From Sinorhizobium mexicanum (GTDB lineage: Bacteria > Pseudomonadota > Alphaproteobacteria > Rhizobiales > Rhizobiaceae): DNA of 64,000 nucleotides. The DNA is taken from NCBI RefSeq assembly GCF_013488225.1, contig NZ_CP041240.1, positions 372,001-436,000 of the forward strand, written 5' to 3'. Of the stretch, positions 16,832 through 27,716 are shown piece after piece. The position numbers and the translations under genes were made by a program. A model generated the notes under the pieces. The model did not search any database, was not told the DNA's origin, and saw only the letters and a program-made list of their open reading frames with translations. Numbering within the stretch: position 1 is the stretch's first letter; each line of letters begins with the position of its first letter.

Positions 16832-18541
16832 TCATCTACCCGTGAAGGCGCCGGCGACTGGCTTTTGCTGAATTGCCTGTGTTTTCGTCAACAGCAGGCC
16901 GTCGCACCATACGTGTTCAACGCGCCCCCACTCGCAGGCTGCCGCCGCATCCGGGAAGAAGCCACGTCCATGGTAATTGGCACTTGTGTTGCAAAGGAGC
17001 GGAATGCCCGTGAGTTTTTCATATTCGACGAGTAGTTCGGCGACTTTGTGCTGAGAGCTCCTAGCGATCGTTTGCAGTCGCGCAGATCCGTCAAGATGTA
17101 CAACAGCGGGGACTTTGTCCTGCCATTCCATCCGTGTCTGATGATCGAACAACATGTATGGATCGGGCGTTCCGGGGCTGAATATATCCGGCGCACGGTC
17201 CTCGAGGCATATCGGCGCCACCGGCCGGAAGTGTTCGCGAAACTTTACTTCGTTGAGAAAATCCTTCATTTCCGCCGAAGTCGCGGCTGCGAGAATGCTT
17301 CTGCCTCCCAAAGCCCGGGGTCCAAGCTCGGCGCGTCCGGAAAGGAAAACCACGGGCTTGTTGCTGGCGAGGATGGTGGCGAGTTCCGGCATGCTGCAAG
17401 GCGTGGCCTCCCATCCGGCCGGCACATGCCCACTTTGCAAGACCGGGCCGCTGTAGACCGACCATTCCAGCGGCACGAAGCCTTGCTGCGCCACCATTGC
17501 GCAGCACGCCGCGCCGATTGCAGAGCCGCTGTCATTCGGGAATGGCGGGACCCAGACGTCATCAAACAGGCCCGTCTCGCGTAGTGCACTGTTCCATTTG
17601 ATGTTCAGACCGCAGCCGCCGGCTACACACAAATTGCGCGGCCCTGGAAACGAGTGGCGCTGCAAGGCCATTGTCATTTCGCGGACGAGGAGGCGCTCGA
17701 GGAAGAGATGAAACGATGCAAGCACATCTTCGGGTGACTTGCCCTCCAATCGGACTACGCTGGCATCGAAGAAGTCATGCACAGCCACGAGCGAGGTCTC
17801 GGTGTCATTGATGTTCGCGCGATAACGGCTGGCAAGCTCCGTATCGGCCGCAAAGCGCTCCTCGTAAAGCTCCTGAAACACCGCGACAATGTCTTCATCA
17901 ACCGACCCCAGCGCGATATAGGCCATCAGCTTGCCGGCGACCCCTAAATCCCAGCCTCCCCGGCTCGCCTTCTTATAGGGTCCGAAATAATGGCCCGCGG
18001 CAGCGTAGGCTTGGCCTATCACCGGGAAGAGGCATTCGAGGAACCGTGCGCCTTGGCCATCCACATAATAAAGGCGCGGGAAGATGCAGCCGTCCCACAC
18101 CAGGCAGAAAGCGGGTTGTCCGGCCTTCGCGAACGGGCTGGTGCAGTACGCAGAGGTCACGTGGCCCGTTACATGGGGATAGCTCTCATAAGGAAAAGCC
18201 CAGTCATCGAGAATGAGACCGGAGCCGTCGAGGCATTCGAGAAGGCCGTCGGCGTAGCGTTCGACATAAGGCGCCCCCTTGAGAGTTAGGGGAGCCACCC
18301 CACTGAGCACCTGGAACCGCGACTCGTCCTCACCATCCCAGCCGTCGATAACGAATTGATCAATATCCCGCGGTTTCAGACCGTGTTGCGCCAAAGCGGC
18401 GACAACTGCGTCGAGATTATCGATGGTTTGATATCGCGGATTGTTGTCCTGCTTCTCCTGCTCAATGCAGAAGACGAGCCGTCCATCCTCGACAAGCGCG
18501 ATCGCCCCGTCATGGGTCAGCTTGATACCACAGATGCGCAT
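16832..18541 (-). CDS. nodU: NodU, Nod-factor carbamoyltransferase
   Basis: The product has 569 residues from ATG 18541 ([20 protein letters not shown]), preceded by GGAGAC; a longer frame to 18568 lacks support. The N-terminal HDGA motif, [10 protein letters not shown] and [10 protein letters not shown], and the late [14 protein letters not shown] region identify the NodU/CmcH carbamoyltransferase family. It adds a 6-O-carbamoyl group to the non-reducing end of the Nod factor. It sits 33 nt after nodS in the operon. Confidence 0.95.
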   Translation of the reverse strand: MRICGIKLTHDGAIALVEDGRLVFCIEQEKQDNNPRYQTIDNLDAVVAALAQHGLKPRDIDQFVIDGWDGEDESRFQVLSGVAPLTLKGAPYVERYADGLLECLDGSGLILDDWAFPYESYPHVTGHVTSAYCTSPFAKAGQPAFCLVWDGCIFPRLYYVDGQGARFLECLFPVIGQAYAAAGHYFGPYKKASRGGWDLGVAGKLMAYIALGSVDEDIVAVFQELYEERFAADTELASRYRANINDTETSLVAVHDFFDASVVRLEGKSPEDVLASFHLFLERLLVREMTMALQRHSFPGPRNLCVAGGCGLNIKWNSALRETGLFDDVWVPPFPNDSGSAIGAACCAMVAQQGFVPLEWSVYSGPVLQSGHVPAGWEATPCSMPELATILASNKPVVFLSGRAELGPRALGGRSILAAATSAEMKDFLNEVKFREHFRPVAPICLEDRAPDIFSPGTPDPYMLFDHQTRMEWQDKVPAVVHLDGSARLQTIARSSQHKVAELLVEYEKLTGIPLLCNTSANYHGRGFFPDAAAACEWGRVEHVWCDGLLLTKTQAIQQKPVAGAFTGR

Positions 18542-18574
18542 GGTGTCTCCAATGTCTAACGTCGACAATTCAAT

Positions 18575-19189
18575 TCATAAGGAACCGGAAACCGGATTCC
18601 GGAAACGAGCGAGCAAGCAGTCTTCGTTGACCGACTCACCCCGGCACTCAAGCCGCTCGACCTCGATCAACGTCTCGTTCAGCATGGCGATGACCGTTTC
18701 GGCACCAGCAGCGTGACCCCAGCGCCGGCAATTGGCATCGCGCGCCGATCCGAAGACCAGATGCCCACCTGGCGCAAGCATCCGCACCAGATTGCGGACG
18801 GCCGCCCGCATATCGGCTATCTCTCCAACGTAGTAGAGCACTTCCGCCACAACGATCAGATCGAACCGCTCATCAGGCGAAAACTGTTGAACATCAGAGA
18901 CTGTCCAGCTGATGTGCGGCGGCTCCTTCATCCGTCGACGCGCTCGAGCAATTGCTTGCGGCACGACATCGATCACGGTGAGCCGTTGGCAGTGGGGTGC
19001 CAATTTCTCAGTGAATGCGCCGGCAGCGCATCCGACTTCGAGTGCATGTGTGATAGAACCTTCGGCAAGCGATAGTCGGAGCATTTGCCCGTAACGCTTT
19101 TGCTCGAACGGGTTGCCGTCGAGCCGCCACGGATCGTCTGCGGCCAGTTCCCGATTCAGCAATTGATAATTTTGTGTCAACTCGTCCAC
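18575..19189 (-). CDS. nodS: NodS, Nod-factor N-methyltransferase
   Basis: The product has 204 residues. The SAM-binding motif is ALEVGCAAGAFTEKLAPHC, followed by LTVIDVVPQAIARAR and FDLIVVAEVLYYVG. NodS methylates the free amino group left by NodB on the non-reducing glucosamine before acylation by NodA. It begins 16 nt after the nodC stop and precedes nodU. Confidence 0.95.
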   Translation of the reverse strand: MDELTQNYQLLNRELAADDPWRLDGNPFEQKRYGQMLRLSLAEGSITHALEVGCAAGAFTEKLAPHCQRLTVIDVVPQAIARARRRMKEPPHISWTVSDVQQFSPDERFDLIVVAEVLYYVGEIADMRAAVRNLVRMLAPGGHLVFGSARDANCRRWGHAAGAETVIAMLNETLIEVERLECRGESVNEDCLLARFRNPVSGSL

Positions 19190-19205
19190 CTCGGTAAAGT
19201 CGCTA

Positions 19206-20564
19206 TCACTCGTCGCTGCAAATGCCGTCAGATGTCACAAGCCTCGAAGAATCCCGCGAAAGGTTGAGCCTGCGGAGCGGACTCCCACGTCCCGAGAATT
19301 CTGTGCTGCATGATTCAGTGGTTGGACTTTGGACAGGGGCCTGCTTCCCACCCTTGTTGGCCGAGCTGCCGGCAGAGCCGCGTGACAGCCAGTCGCTATT
19401 GCTCAACGTACACAACGCGTAGGCCTTCAAGGGCAGCAACAGAAAGATGTTGATGAATGTGTGCAGCGAAAAGCCCAGAAATCGAAGTTGGCGGGCCCGA
19501 AACGCCACAATGCTGCAGCGAATCCCGGTCATGACCACAATCATCAGGACCGTCCACCAAGGCACGGTGCCTGTGAGTGCGACCTGCGCAAGGCCCGTTA
19601 ATACCGATAGCGCAAGAAGCAGCGGCCCGAGATTTTGTCCGACCACGTCCAGCGTCAGAAAGCGATCAAGGCCGGGCAGTAGGCGAAGCCCCAGTAACGT
19701 ATCCCGGAACGTGCTCCGTGCCCAACGCAGTTGTTGGCGCAGATACGGCTTTAGTCTGTTCGGAACGACTGTAGCCGCGATGGCGTCCGGCACGTACTCA
19801 GTTCGAAAGCCTGCCTTCAACATGAGAATAGTGAGATGGCGATCCTCACCGAAGTCGCTCGGCTTACCGCGAAAATATTGCGACTCGTACTGGTCCAGCA
19901 GCATAACGAGCGCAGAGCGGCGATACATGGCACACGGGCCGCAGCAGCACATAACGGCACCGAAGCGACCCTGTGCAGCACGCTCCTCGTTGCAAGCCAG
20001 CCAGTACTCCATGTCGATCAACCTGGTCAACCAACTGTCGTCTCGGTTGCTGGCCGTCAACTGCCCCATGGCCGCCCCGACCGCTGGATTTTGCATCTTT
20101 GGTACAAGCTTCGAGATGACATCCGACGCGAGTATCGTGTCTGAGTCGACGTTTAACACCATATCTCCGCCTGAGCGGCGTATCGCGGCGATCTGCGCCT
20201 TGCGCTTGCCAACATTCTGCGGAAGCAGAATGATATTGAACCTGGGGTCGCGCGCGTAGGTCTCATGCACAGGTCGCAAGACGTCGCGATTTCCAGAACC
20301 GTCATCAACCACGTAGACCCGCAGTTGCCCCGCGTATTCCTGGTCCGCAATGGAAGCCAAGCAGTCCGAAAGCGTGCCCGGATCCTCGTTGAAGCAGGGG
20401 ACGATGACATCTACGCTCGGTAGTTCGTCGAAGTCGACCGGGCGCTCAGACGCCGATGAATCGTATGCCGGCACAGAGTAAACGGCCTGCATGCTTTTAT
20501 AGGCAGTCGAGAGCAGCGCATAAAGCGAGATGGCGACAGTGCTGGTTGTGTCAAGCAAATTCAT
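19206..20564 (-). CDS. nodC: NodC, chitooligosaccharide synthase
   Basis: The product has 452 residues from ATG 20564 (MNLLDTTSTVAISLYALLST), the start used in known NodC proteins. Glycosyltransferase family 2 motifs are intact: VIVPCFNEDP, NVDSDT, FGEDRH and QQLRWARST. Membrane segments lie at the N-terminus and near the C-terminus. It polymerises UDP-GlcNAc into the chitin oligomer backbone of the Nod factor. It starts 13 nt after the nodB stop. Confidence 0.97.
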   Translation of the reverse strand: MNLLDTTSTVAISLYALLSTAYKSMQAVYSVPAYDSSASERPVDFDELPSVDVIVPCFNEDPGTLSDCLASIADQEYAGQLRVYVVDDGSGNRDVLRPVHETYARDPRFNIILLPQNVGKRKAQIAAIRRSGGDMVLNVDSDTILASDVISKLVPKMQNPAVGAAMGQLTASNRDDSWLTRLIDMEYWLACNEERAAQGRFGAVMCCCGPCAMYRRSALVMLLDQYESQYFRGKPSDFGEDRHLTILMLKAGFRTEYVPDAIAATVVPNRLKPYLRQQLRWARSTFRDTLLGLRLLPGLDRFLTLDVVGQNLGPLLLALSVLTGLAQVALTGTVPWWTVLMIVVMTGIRCSIVAFRARQLRFLGFSLHTFINIFLLLPLKAYALCTLSNSDWLSRGSAGSSANKGGKQAPVQSPTTESCSTEFSGRGSPLRRLNLSRDSSRLVTSDGICSDE

Positions 20565-20577
20565 GGGAGTCTCGTCT

Positions 20578-21237
20578 TCAGTGATCTTGAGGAAGCGAGC
20601 GGAATACAAAGCCGCGGCTTTGCAAGGCTGGAATTATGCTGGATAACGCCACGATGGTCTGGTAGCGCAGACCGCGGTCAGTGCCGGGTTGCAACTCGCT
20701 GGGAGGGCATCCGTCGTGCAGGAGCACAATTGCGCCCGGCTGGACAGAGTCGAGCACTTCATCGACAATGGCGTCTATCCCGGGACAGGACCAATCTCGC
20801 GGATCTACCGACCAGTGGACCGCGTTCAATCCAGCGTCCGCTGACGCCGTGAGCACTTCTTCGGTCCAGATCCCGTACGGAGCGCGGATGTGCCGCACCG
20901 AGGCTCGCGGGGACGCCATGGTGATGGCTCTGTTCGCCTCGAGTATTTCACGCTGTATTTCGCCGGGTCCGCATTTGGACAGGTCCGGATGAGTCATTGT
21001 GTGGTTAGCGACTTCATGCCCTTCGGCAATCATTCGTTGGATCTGGTTGGGCTGGTCGGCCGCGTACTGGCCGATGACGAAGAATGTCGCCGGCACCCGG
21101 TGTTCAGCCAGCACATCGAGGATTTCCGGTGTGCAAAAGGGATGAGGCCCGTCATCGAACGTCAAATAAACGCTGTGCTGACCGGCACCGTCGGTGCACA
21201 CACCGCGCACTTCGGAAAAGCAATTAACGCGCGTCAT
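20578..21237 (-). CDS. nodB: NodB, chitooligosaccharide deacetylase
   Basis: The product has 219 residues with the NodB-homology motifs [28 protein letters not shown] and IVLLHDG, which carry the metal-binding Asp and His residues. It removes the N-acetyl group from the non-reducing end of the chitin oligomer. The start overlaps the nodA stop by ATGA, the classical nodAB junction. Confidence 0.97.
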   Translation of the reverse strand: MTRVNCFSEVRGVCTDGAGQHSVYLTFDDGPHPFCTPEILDVLAEHRVPATFFVIGQYAADQPNQIQRMIAEGHEVANHTMTHPDLSKCGPGEIQREILEANRAITMASPRASVRHIRAPYGIWTEEVLTASADAGLNAVHWSVDPRDWSCPGIDAIVDEVLDSVQPGAIVLLHDGCPPSELQPGTDRGLRYQTIVALSSIIPALQSRGFVFRSLPQDH

Positions 21238-21824
21238 AGCTCTGGTCCGTTCCGATCAATTGTCGTACCGGCGGGCCAGTCTGACATCGACTGTCCGACT
21301 GGCAGAACGATGACAAGTGCATCTTCGGTGCGCGTGGGCGGCTTGTCGAGGCGCGCCTCTGGTAGCGTGAAGCGCACGTGAATCCCCGACAAAATGGTCA
21401 CCAGACCGTATCGGGCGAACCGCTCTACATGCTTGCGCAACGCGTGCCTGACGGTGCCGAAAGCGAATGGAACGCCAAGCTCCTGCAGTACTGGAAGCAT
21501 GACATGGATCGAATGGGAGATTCCGAGTCCCTCAAGGTCCGGACGGACCCCGTACAACCCCAGTTCAGCCACTAATTGATCGACCTCGCCTACCTTGATG
21601 AAACGGCGCAACAAGCCCATATGGGCAGCGATACCATGAGAATCGTAGGCGATTGCACGGAGCTCGGGCCTGGCTCCGGCCCAACTTCGGCTACCCTCGA
21701 ATGGTTTTGCGTTGAACGCCCCAGTAGGCCCATAGGCCTTCCGAAAGAACTCGGTGAGTTCGATATGGTCGGACAGTTGCAACTCATTTTCCCAACATAG
21801 ACTCCACCGCACCTCGCAGCGCAT
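21234..21824 (-). CDS. nodA: NodA, N-acyltransferase (first copy, operon leader)
   Basis: The product has 196 residues from ATG 21824 ([20 protein letters not shown]), the usual NodA start; the frame is open to 21899. [20 protein letters not shown] and [15 protein letters not shown] are typical. NodA attaches the fatty acyl chain to the free amino group made by NodB. It is the first gene of the long nod operon, with a good nod box 259 nt upstream (22083-22131). A second complete copy lies at 31782-32372 and a decayed one at 24.6-25.2 kb. Confidence 0.97.
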   Translation of the reverse strand: MRCEVRWSLCWENELQLSDHIELTEFFRKAYGPTGAFNAKPFEGSRSWAGARPELRAIAYDSHGIAAHMGLLRRFIKVGEVDQLVAELGLYGVRPDLEGLGISHSIHVMLPVLQELGVPFAFGTVRHALRKHVERFARYGLVTILSGIHVRFTLPEARLDKPPTRTEDALVIVLPVGQSMSDWPAGTTIDRNGPEL

Positions 21825-22082
21825 GCAAAGCCCTCCTTGTTGTTTGCTGTTTGCTAGAGGCGCCCGATCACGCGATCGAAGCTGTGGGCGAATGGTCAAT
21901 GTCAGAGACTGCAGTCAGCGGTCCGATGACATGTAATTGGAACGTTCGAAGCCTTGGTGGCACTCCGTTCCAGAGCTGATGGGCTCTCTAACCACTCCCG
22001 GTCCCTTCCTGCGCCACTTGCAAATGTGCCGTCAATGACCTTGATTTCCGTCAAGTGATGGTCTTCTAATGCAGTAGGCCGA

Positions 22083-22131
22083 TAAATTCGTAAAATCGAT
22101 TGTTTGGATAGCACACATCCACGTTATGGAT
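22083..22131 (-). promoter_or_regulatory. nod box of the nodABCSUIJ operon
   Basis: Read on the minus strand it is ATCCATAACGTGGATG, then TGTGCTATCCAAACAATCGA and TTTTACGAATTT. This is close to the 47-bp nod box consensus bound by NodD, with both ATC-N9-GAT half-sites. It points toward nodA. Confidence 0.9.
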
Positions 22132-22133
22132 GA

Positions 22134-22278
22134 GTGAAGGGCCTTGATCTTAATCTTCCGGTCGCGCTGGACGCTCTGACGGGCAAGCTTAACCTCACCG
22201 CGGCGGCGCGCAGCATCAACCGGCGATCAGCGCGGGCGTCGCGGTTATGCACCTGTTTTCAATATGTTGACGATGCGT
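22134..22278 (+). pseudogene. nodD: nodD N-terminal remnant divergent from nodA
   Basis: After the nod box the plus strand reads KGLDLNLPVALDALTGKLNL, then TAAARSIN, matching the first residues of NodD. The recognition helix (LSQPAM) is missing and the frame degrades to RLCTCFQYVDD before similarity ends near 22278. In many rhizobia an intact nodD sits exactly here, divergent from nodA, so this is a lost regulator copy. Intact nodD genes remain at 25449 and 31581. Confidence 0.8.
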
Positions 22279-22442
22279 GCCGTCCCCAGATCGAATACCA
22301 AAGATCCTACACCGCCGCGTATAGGATCGCGCTACCAGCCGTCGTGGATATGGTAACGTTGTTCCTCTCAAGACGCCGCTCAATCCGGCGTCCAATGTTT
22401 CGAAAGATGACAATTTGCAGAACCCCAAGAATGCCTGTGCGC

Positions 22443-22491
22443 ATCCAACATGTGGATGTGTGGCATCCAAACAATCGATTTTACCGATGTT
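22443..22491 (+). promoter_or_regulatory. nod box upstream of nodFE
   Basis: The plus strand reads ATCCAACATGTGGATGTG, then TGGCATCCAAACAATCGATT and TTACCGATGTT, a near-consensus nod box. It points toward nodF, whose start is 343 nt away. The space between holds no recognisable gene. Confidence 0.9.
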
Positions 22492-22833
22492 GCGGAAAGC
22501 TGCATGGATGAAAGCGTCAATTCTCGTGCAACAACATTTGCACCGTCACGACTAATGTTAACTGCTGACACTTACGCCAGGACATGCAACCGCTAACACA
22601 AGACAACACAGTATTCAGTGAGGTGGGGCATCCCTTCATACGCCGGACCTCACGCGAGACTCTCTGTGGATTGCGTGCGTCCACCTGGCCTTGGCTGGCC
22701 ACTAAAGCAAAATGAAGACTGATCAATAGTTGCTATTGAACAAGACAGAGTTGTCCGCAACGACGGCAGACATAGAGCTAGTCCGCTCAGCTTAGTTGCG
22801 GAGGAATTGAACGATTGAATTTGGGTGAGGGCA

Positions 22834-23085
22834 ATGGCCGATCAACTGGCAACCGAGATCATCGAAAAGATTAAAGCTCATGCGGAGACCGACAAGGAAG
22901 TTACTATTGACTCCGATCTCGGAGCTCTTGAAATCCATTCGCTGGAACTCACCGAAATCGTGTTCGATCTCGAGGTCGCTTACGGCATCGAGATCGAGAT
23001 GAACACTTCAGAGGCTTGGAGCAACCTCAAGAACGTCGGCGACCTCATCGAGGCGACACGCGCCTTGATTGCAGCTAAGGATTAG
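22834..23085 (+). CDS. nodF: NodF, specialised acyl carrier protein
   Basis: The product has 83 residues from ATG 22834 (MADQLATEIIEKIK). The ACP fold pattern is clear: DSDLGALEIHSLELTEIVFD, then LEVAYGIEIEMNT. NodF carries the special acyl chain built with NodE and delivered to NodA. The Ser that takes the phosphopantetheine arm is S36, but the residue before it is H35 rather than the usual Asp of the DSL motif, an oddity worth checking. nodE follows 9 nt later; the pair is read from the nod box at 22443. Confidence 0.93.
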   Translation: MADQLATEIIEKIKAHAETDKEVTIDSDLGALEIHSLELTEIVFDLEVAYGIEIEMNTSEAWSNLKNVGDLIEATRALIAAKD

Positions 23086-23094
23086 CATTTCGTC

Positions 23095-24306
23095 ATGGCC
23101 CGTTCCCGGATCGTTATAACCGGCCTCGGCGGCATCTGCGGCATGGGCGTCGGCGCGCCCTCCATCTGGGAGGCGATGCGCGCAGGCCGATCGGCGATCG
23201 GCGAGATCACCACGACACCCTTCCATGAGTCGAGAATCCGCACAGGCGCAGAGGTCAAGCAGTTGCCCGATGTCGAGTTCGACCGCAAGCGCCTGACGAC
23301 GATGGACCGCTACAGTCTGCTGGCTGTTCTCGCTGCCGGCGAGGCACTGCGGCAATCCGGGCTCATCGTGGACAAAACCAACACCGATCGCATCGGCGCG
23401 GTTGTCGGCACTGCCATCTTCGGTGCGGAGACGCTGGAAGAGAACTATCGCGGGCTGTTCGTCGACGGGAAATCACGCACCAATGTCTTCGCGGTGCCTC
23501 GCGCCATGCCAGGCGCGCCGGCCAGCCAAGTCAGCATGGTCTACGGTCTGCGCGGGCCGGTATTCGGCGTCACCTCGGCCTGCTCGTCGTCAAACCACGC
23601 TTTCATATCAGCGATCGACCAACTAAGGCTCGGCAGGGCTGACGTCATGCTGGCTGGCGGCACCGATGCACCGCTCGCCTGGGGCGTGTTGAAGGCTTGG
23701 GAAGCGCTGCGCGCTGTCGCCCGCGATACCTGCCGACCGTTCTCGGCCGACCGTAACGGCCTGGTACTCGGCGAAGGTGCGGGCGTGGCTGTCCTCGAGA
23801 CCTATGAGCACGCCGTGGCGCGCGGCGCTCCGATCCTCGCCGAGCTTGCCGGCACTGGGATGTCCGCAGACGCGTCCGATGTCGTCGCTCCAACCGTCGA
23901 AGGCCCGGTCGCCGCAATAAAGGCCTGCCTTGCCGATGCCGGGCTCCTTCCTGAGGACATTGACTATGTCAACGCGCACGGCACAGGCACCAAATATAAC
24001 GACCGGCTCGAGACACAGGCAATCCGCCGCGTCTTCGGCAAGCACGCCGATGCCCTGTCGGTGTCCTCGACCAAGTCGATGCATGCCCACTGCATGGGGG
24101 CGTCCGGCGCCCTCGAGCTGATTGCCTGTGTGATGGCGCTCCGCGACGGGATCATTCCGCCGACTGCGAATTATCGAGAGAAGGATCCAGACTGCGATCT
24201 CGACGTGACGCCCAACATCGCCCGGCAGCGCAAGGTGCGGGCAGCGATCAGCAATGCCTTCGCCTTCGGCGGCACCAACGCCGTGGTGGCGATTACGGCA
24301 GCCTGA
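23095..24306 (+). CDS. nodE: NodE, beta-ketoacyl synthase
   Basis: The product has 403 residues. The active-site Cys is C163 in [10 protein letters not shown]; the two catalytic His lie in [11 protein letters not shown] and [11 protein letters not shown], and [14 protein letters not shown] closes the fold. NodE with NodF builds host-specific, often multiply unsaturated, acyl chains for the Nod factor. The start codon lies 9 nt after the nodF stop. Confidence 0.95.
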   Translation: MARSRIVITGLGGICGMGVGAPSIWEAMRAGRSAIGEITTTPFHESRIRTGAEVKQLPDVEFDRKRLTTMDRYSLLAVLAAGEALRQSGLIVDKTNTDRIGAVVGTAIFGAETLEENYRGLFVDGKSRTNVFAVPRAMPGAPASQVSMVYGLRGPVFGVTSACSSSNHAFISAIDQLRLGRADVMLAGGTDAPLAWGVLKAWEALRAVARDTCRPFSADRNGLVLGEGAGVAVLETYEHAVARGAPILAELAGTGMSADASDVVAPTVEGPVAAIKACLADAGLLPEDIDYVNAHGTGTKYNDRLETQAIRRVFGKHADALSVSSTKSMHAHCMGASGALELIACVMALRDGIIPPTANYREKDPDCDLDVTPNIARQRKVRAAISNAFAFGGTNAVVAITAA

Positions 24307-24378
24307 CGGCTCCGGCGAAATAGGCGAACTGAAGCCAGAGGACATTCTGTCGCAAAATGCGAGTGCACCCCGAGAGAG

Positions 24379-24530
24379 TTAATTTCTGAGCTCACGCAGG
24401 CCCCGGCCCGACAGGAAGAAAGGCACAGCGATCGTCGCGAGCGCAATCATGACATAGGCGCCACGCAACCGACGCTCCGCGTCCCCGATAACAGAATTCC
24501 CAATAGCCGAAGCGTGATTGCTCGAGCTGC
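24379..24530 (-). pseudogene. C-terminal remnant of an MFS-type transporter
   Basis: The minus strand reads RLRGAYVMIALATIAVPFFL followed by SGRGLRELRN and a stop at 24379. One transmembrane helix with a basic tail is the usual end of a major-facilitator protein. No upstream part is present, so this is a fragment left by rearrangement. Confidence 0.5.
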
Positions 24531-24606
24531 GTATCAGGCGGCCTGATCAACGCCAAGAAAACCGAAAGGCACGAAAATCTGTTTGAAAGTCGCGGGTATA
24601 GACGAC

Positions 24607-25200
24607 TTAATGAATTTCACGCTTTAACTGATCAGAGCTCGGCCAAATGGGTATCAGCGGTAAGCCCGCAACAAGCATGCGAAATTCATGCCTCCATCCA
24701 TTCGCTGGATTCGGCTGGTCGGCCGCATACTCGGCGATTATGAAGAATGTCTCCCGCAGCCTATGACAAGTGCATCTTCGGTGCGTGGGCGGTTTGTCGA
24801 GACGCGCGTCTGGCAGCGTGGACCCTACGCGAAGCCCCGACAAAACCGTCACTGGACTATGTCGGCCGAACCTCTCAAGATGCCGCTGCAGCGCGTGCCT
24901 GACGTGCCGAAAGCGAACGGAACGTCAAGCTCCTGCAGTGTTGGAAGCATGACCCCGATTGAGTGACTGATTCCGGGTCTTTCGAGATCCGGACGCACCC
25001 CATACAAGCCGAGTTCAGCCACCAACAGGTCAACCGCGCCAACCTTGTTGAAACGGCGCAACAGGCGCAAATGAGCCGCTACACCGCCCGAGTCATAGGC
25101 GTTTGCGCGAAGCTCAGGCCTCGCTCCGCCCAACTTCGACTACTTTCCGCTAAACTCCCCGGTCGGCCCATATGTCTTGAAGCAGGCTGCGCTATGGAGA
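24607..25200 (-). pseudogene. nodA: decayed nodA-nodB copy
   Basis: Pieces of NodA appear in successive frames: [48 protein letters not shown] and LDKPPT. They are followed directly by a piece of NodB, ETFFIIAEYAADQPNPANG. Several frameshifts and an internal deletion joining nodA to nodB show it is not functional. It lies divergent from the intact nodD at 25449, repeating the ancestral nodD/nodA layout. Confidence 0.8.
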
Positions 25201-25389
25201 GCCACGCTCGATTGGTACAAGTCGGACCCGGTCGCGAGCATTGCGACGCTAGCCAGTTGAGTTCGCATGGACCATGTTCCAGAGCTGATGGCTATCGAAC
25301 CACCTTCAGTGTCTTCCTGCGCCACTCGCAATTTGCCGTCGATGCCCTTGATTTCTATCGATTGATATCCTTCTAATGCAGAAAGCCGA

Positions 25390-25440
25390 TAAATCGGCAA
25401 AATCGATTGTTTGGATGGCGCGCATTCACGCCATAGATAG
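25390..25440 (-). promoter_or_regulatory. degenerate nod box between nodD and the nodAB remnant
   Basis: The minus strand keeps the right half of a nod box, CCATCCAAACAATCGATTTT, with GCCGATTTATC after it. The left half is altered to ATCTATGGCGTGAATG. It faces the dead nodAB copy. It may still bind NodD and affect the nodD promoter. Confidence 0.65.
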
Positions 25441-25448
25441 ATGAAGAC

Positions 25449-26375
25449 ATGCGGTTCAAGGGCCTTGATCTAAATCTTCTTGTCGCGCTCGACGCTCTAA
25501 TGGCCGAGCGGAACCTCACGGCAGCCGCACGCAGCATCAACCTGAGCCAACCAGCGATGAGCGCGGCCGTCGCCCGATTGCGCACCTATTTCGACGATGA
25601 GCTCTTTACGATGAATGGCCGCGAACTGATCCCAACACCGCGTGCTGAAGGGCTCGCCTCCGCGGTGCGCGAGACCCTGCTGCGCGTTCAGCTTTCGATC
25701 ATTTCCTGGGATCCGTTTAACCCGGCCCAATCGGATCGTCGCTTCAGGATCATCCTTTCCGATTACGTCACACTCGTCTTTTTTGAAAGGATCGTGGAGC
25801 GTGCGGCGCGGGAAGCTCCCGCCGTCAGTTTCGAATTTCTGCCTCTTGCCGACGACTATGCGGACCTTCTCCGGCGCGGCGACATCGATCTTCTGATTCT
25901 GCCGGAAATGTTCATGTCAAACGCTCATCCTCAAGCGAAACTGTTCGACGAGGTACACGTATGTGTCGGCTGCCACTCGAACGAGCAGCTGTCAGAGCCA
26001 CTTACATTCGAGAGATACATGTCGATGGGGCACGTTGCCGTCAAGTTCGGGAATACCCGACAACCCACCATCGAAGGGTGGTATTTGCGCGAGCATGGTC
26101 TCAAGAGACGTGTCGAGGTTGTCGTACAGGGCTTCAGCATGATTCCGCCCATGCTGGTGGGGACCAACCGTATAGGGACCATGCCCTTGCGGCTGGCGCA
26201 GCATTTCGCAAAAACAATGCCGCTGCGAATCGTCGAGCTCCCGCTGCCACTTCCCACGTTCACAGAGGCTGTCCAATGGCCTGCCCTTCACAATAGTGAT
26301 CCGGCAAGCCTTTGGATGCGTGAGCTGTTAGTACAGGAGGCGTCCCGTATGGGTTTACCCCATGAGTTCGCGTGA
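25449..26375 (+). CDS. nodD: NodD, LysR-type flavonoid-responsive regulator
   Basis: The product has 308 residues, the usual NodD length. The N-terminal helix-turn-helix reads [20 protein letters not shown]. The long effector domain includes [19 protein letters not shown] and [20 protein letters not shown]. NodD binds nod boxes and activates nod genes in response to plant flavonoids. It is divergent from a degenerate nod box and a dead nodAB copy. A second intact NodD (30568-31581) is closely similar, but its C-terminus differs. Confidence 0.95.
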   Translation: MRFKGLDLNLLVALDALMAERNLTAAARSINLSQPAMSAAVARLRTYFDDELFTMNGRELIPTPRAEGLASAVRETLLRVQLSIISWDPFNPAQSDRRFRIILSDYVTLVFFERIVERAAREAPAVSFEFLPLADDYADLLRRGDIDLLILPEMFMSNAHPQAKLFDEVHVCVGCHSNEQLSEPLTFERYMSMGHVAVKFGNTRQPTIEGWYLREHGLKRRVEVVVQGFSMIPPMLVGTNRIGTMPLRLAQHFAKTMPLRIVELPLPLPTFTEAVQWPALHNSDPASLWMRELLVQEASRMGLPHEFA

Positions 26376-26428
26376 CGCTATACGGCATTCTCGAATAGTC
26401 GGAGCTTGGAAGTTGGCGGATTTCGTCG

Positions 26429-27457
26429 TTAGCCGACTGGATCCATCATTTCGGATCGAATGGTTGTTGCGGTGTAGAGCGAAGCCTCTAATGGCAAATT
26501 TCCAAATGCGAGTTGACACAGAAGATAGTTGGCGCCTGCCGCTTCGAGCTGACCAAGAAGAGCTTGTCGCACAGAAGTCGCCGTTCCCGCTACACACAAT
26601 TCACTTTCAATCGCTGCATCGAAGGTCAAGGGCAGGTTTGGTGGTGTCGGGATTTCATTGAGGTCGTAGAGGAATTTGAAGCTCTTGAGCCATCGTTCGT
26701 AAGCAGGCATCGCGAGCGAACGCGCTTCTTTCTCAGAGCGTCCAACGACGACCATGCGGAGCAAACCGAGAAACGGCGCATGATCGTCTGCGTCGATGTT
26801 CCGCTCTCGATGGGCTCGGTAGGCGTCAGTTATCTTGCGGACTGTCCAGGACGGCCCAACGCACGCAATATTTGCGCCATTCGCAGCCGCCCAGCTTGCG
26901 GACTCGGGTCGATTGCTAGCGATCCATGTCGGCGGATGCGGACGCTGATGAGGCCTGAGCGTCAACGGAACGCTGTTCAGCTCAAAATACTGACCTTGAT
27001 AGGATAGCGTTCCGCCTCTCATCGCATTCATAAGTATTTTGCTGGCTTCCGCATAGCGTTCCGGTGCCGCGTCGGCACCAATTCCGAAGTAACCCAATTC
27101 GATCGGGAGGGAGCCGCGCCCGAGACCCAGCTCGAGCCTGCCGCCGCTCAATTGGTCCAACATGCAGATCTCTTCAAACGCGCGCAGCGGATGGCAAAGA
27201 CTAAGCAGCATTACGAGCGGGCCGACACGAAGATTGTGCGTTCGCTGTGCAACGCTCGACAGGAACAGATTTGGCGCCGGGCTTCTCCCATGAGGGGTAA
27301 AATGGTGCTCTGCGAGATGATACGCATAGAAACCGAGGCGATCACACGTCTCAGCTAACGTCAGGCGATCCGCGTATTGTCGGGCGATATCGCTGCCATT
27401 TTCGTCCAGGTGATCGAAGATGCCGATGGCGAGTTTTGAAGAAGAGGCGTTTTTCAT
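26429..27457 (-). CDS. LLM-class flavin-dependent monooxygenase
   Basis: The product has 342 residues. The luciferase-like pattern includes FYAYHLAEHHFTPHGRSPAP, NLRVGPLVMLLSLCHPLRAF, EEICMLDQLSGGRLELGLGRG and PHPPTWIASNRPES. Such enzymes use reduced FMN and oxygen to oxidise small molecules; the substrate is unknown. It lies 259 nt downstream of hisC on the same strand and may share its transcript and LacI-type regulation. A link to symbiosis is not evident from sequence. Confidence 0.88.
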   Translation of the reverse strand: MKNASSSKLAIGIFDHLDENGSDIARQYADRLTLAETCDRLGFYAYHLAEHHFTPHGRSPAPNLFLSSVAQRTHNLRVGPLVMLLSLCHPLRAFEEICMLDQLSGGRLELGLGRGSLPIELGYFGIGADAAPERYAEASKILMNAMRGGTLSYQGQYFELNSVPLTLRPHQRPHPPTWIASNRPESASWAAANGANIACVGPSWTVRKITDAYRAHRERNIDADDHAPFLGLLRMVVVGRSEKEARSLAMPAYERWLKSFKFLYDLNEIPTPPNLPLTFDAAIESELCVAGTATSVRQALLGQLEAAGANYLLCQLAFGNLPLEASLYTATTIRSEMMDPVG

Positions 27458-27716
27458 TCAATTATCTCCAACTCTGGCGCAGAAGTTTCGGCCGCTACCC
27501 CGAGCGACCACTGGCATTGATGTCGTTCTGGTTCGAGAATGGTCTTGTTCCTCAAGTAGATATTGTCCCTCTAAGTGCGCCGGCGGCAGCGCGGTCTAGA
27601 AGCGGTCGCCGTCAACTCGTACCGCTTATACCGGCGGGAGTTTTCCTGAGCGGCTCCAGCGACAGGTGACGCCCGTTCTTCGTTCGCAGCTTTACAAAGC
27701 GGGGATGTGGGCTTGC

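Noticed and set aside
14956..16845. 629-codon open frame on the plus strand
   Set aside because: It is antisense to nodJ and nodI, without recognisable domains or a ribosome site.
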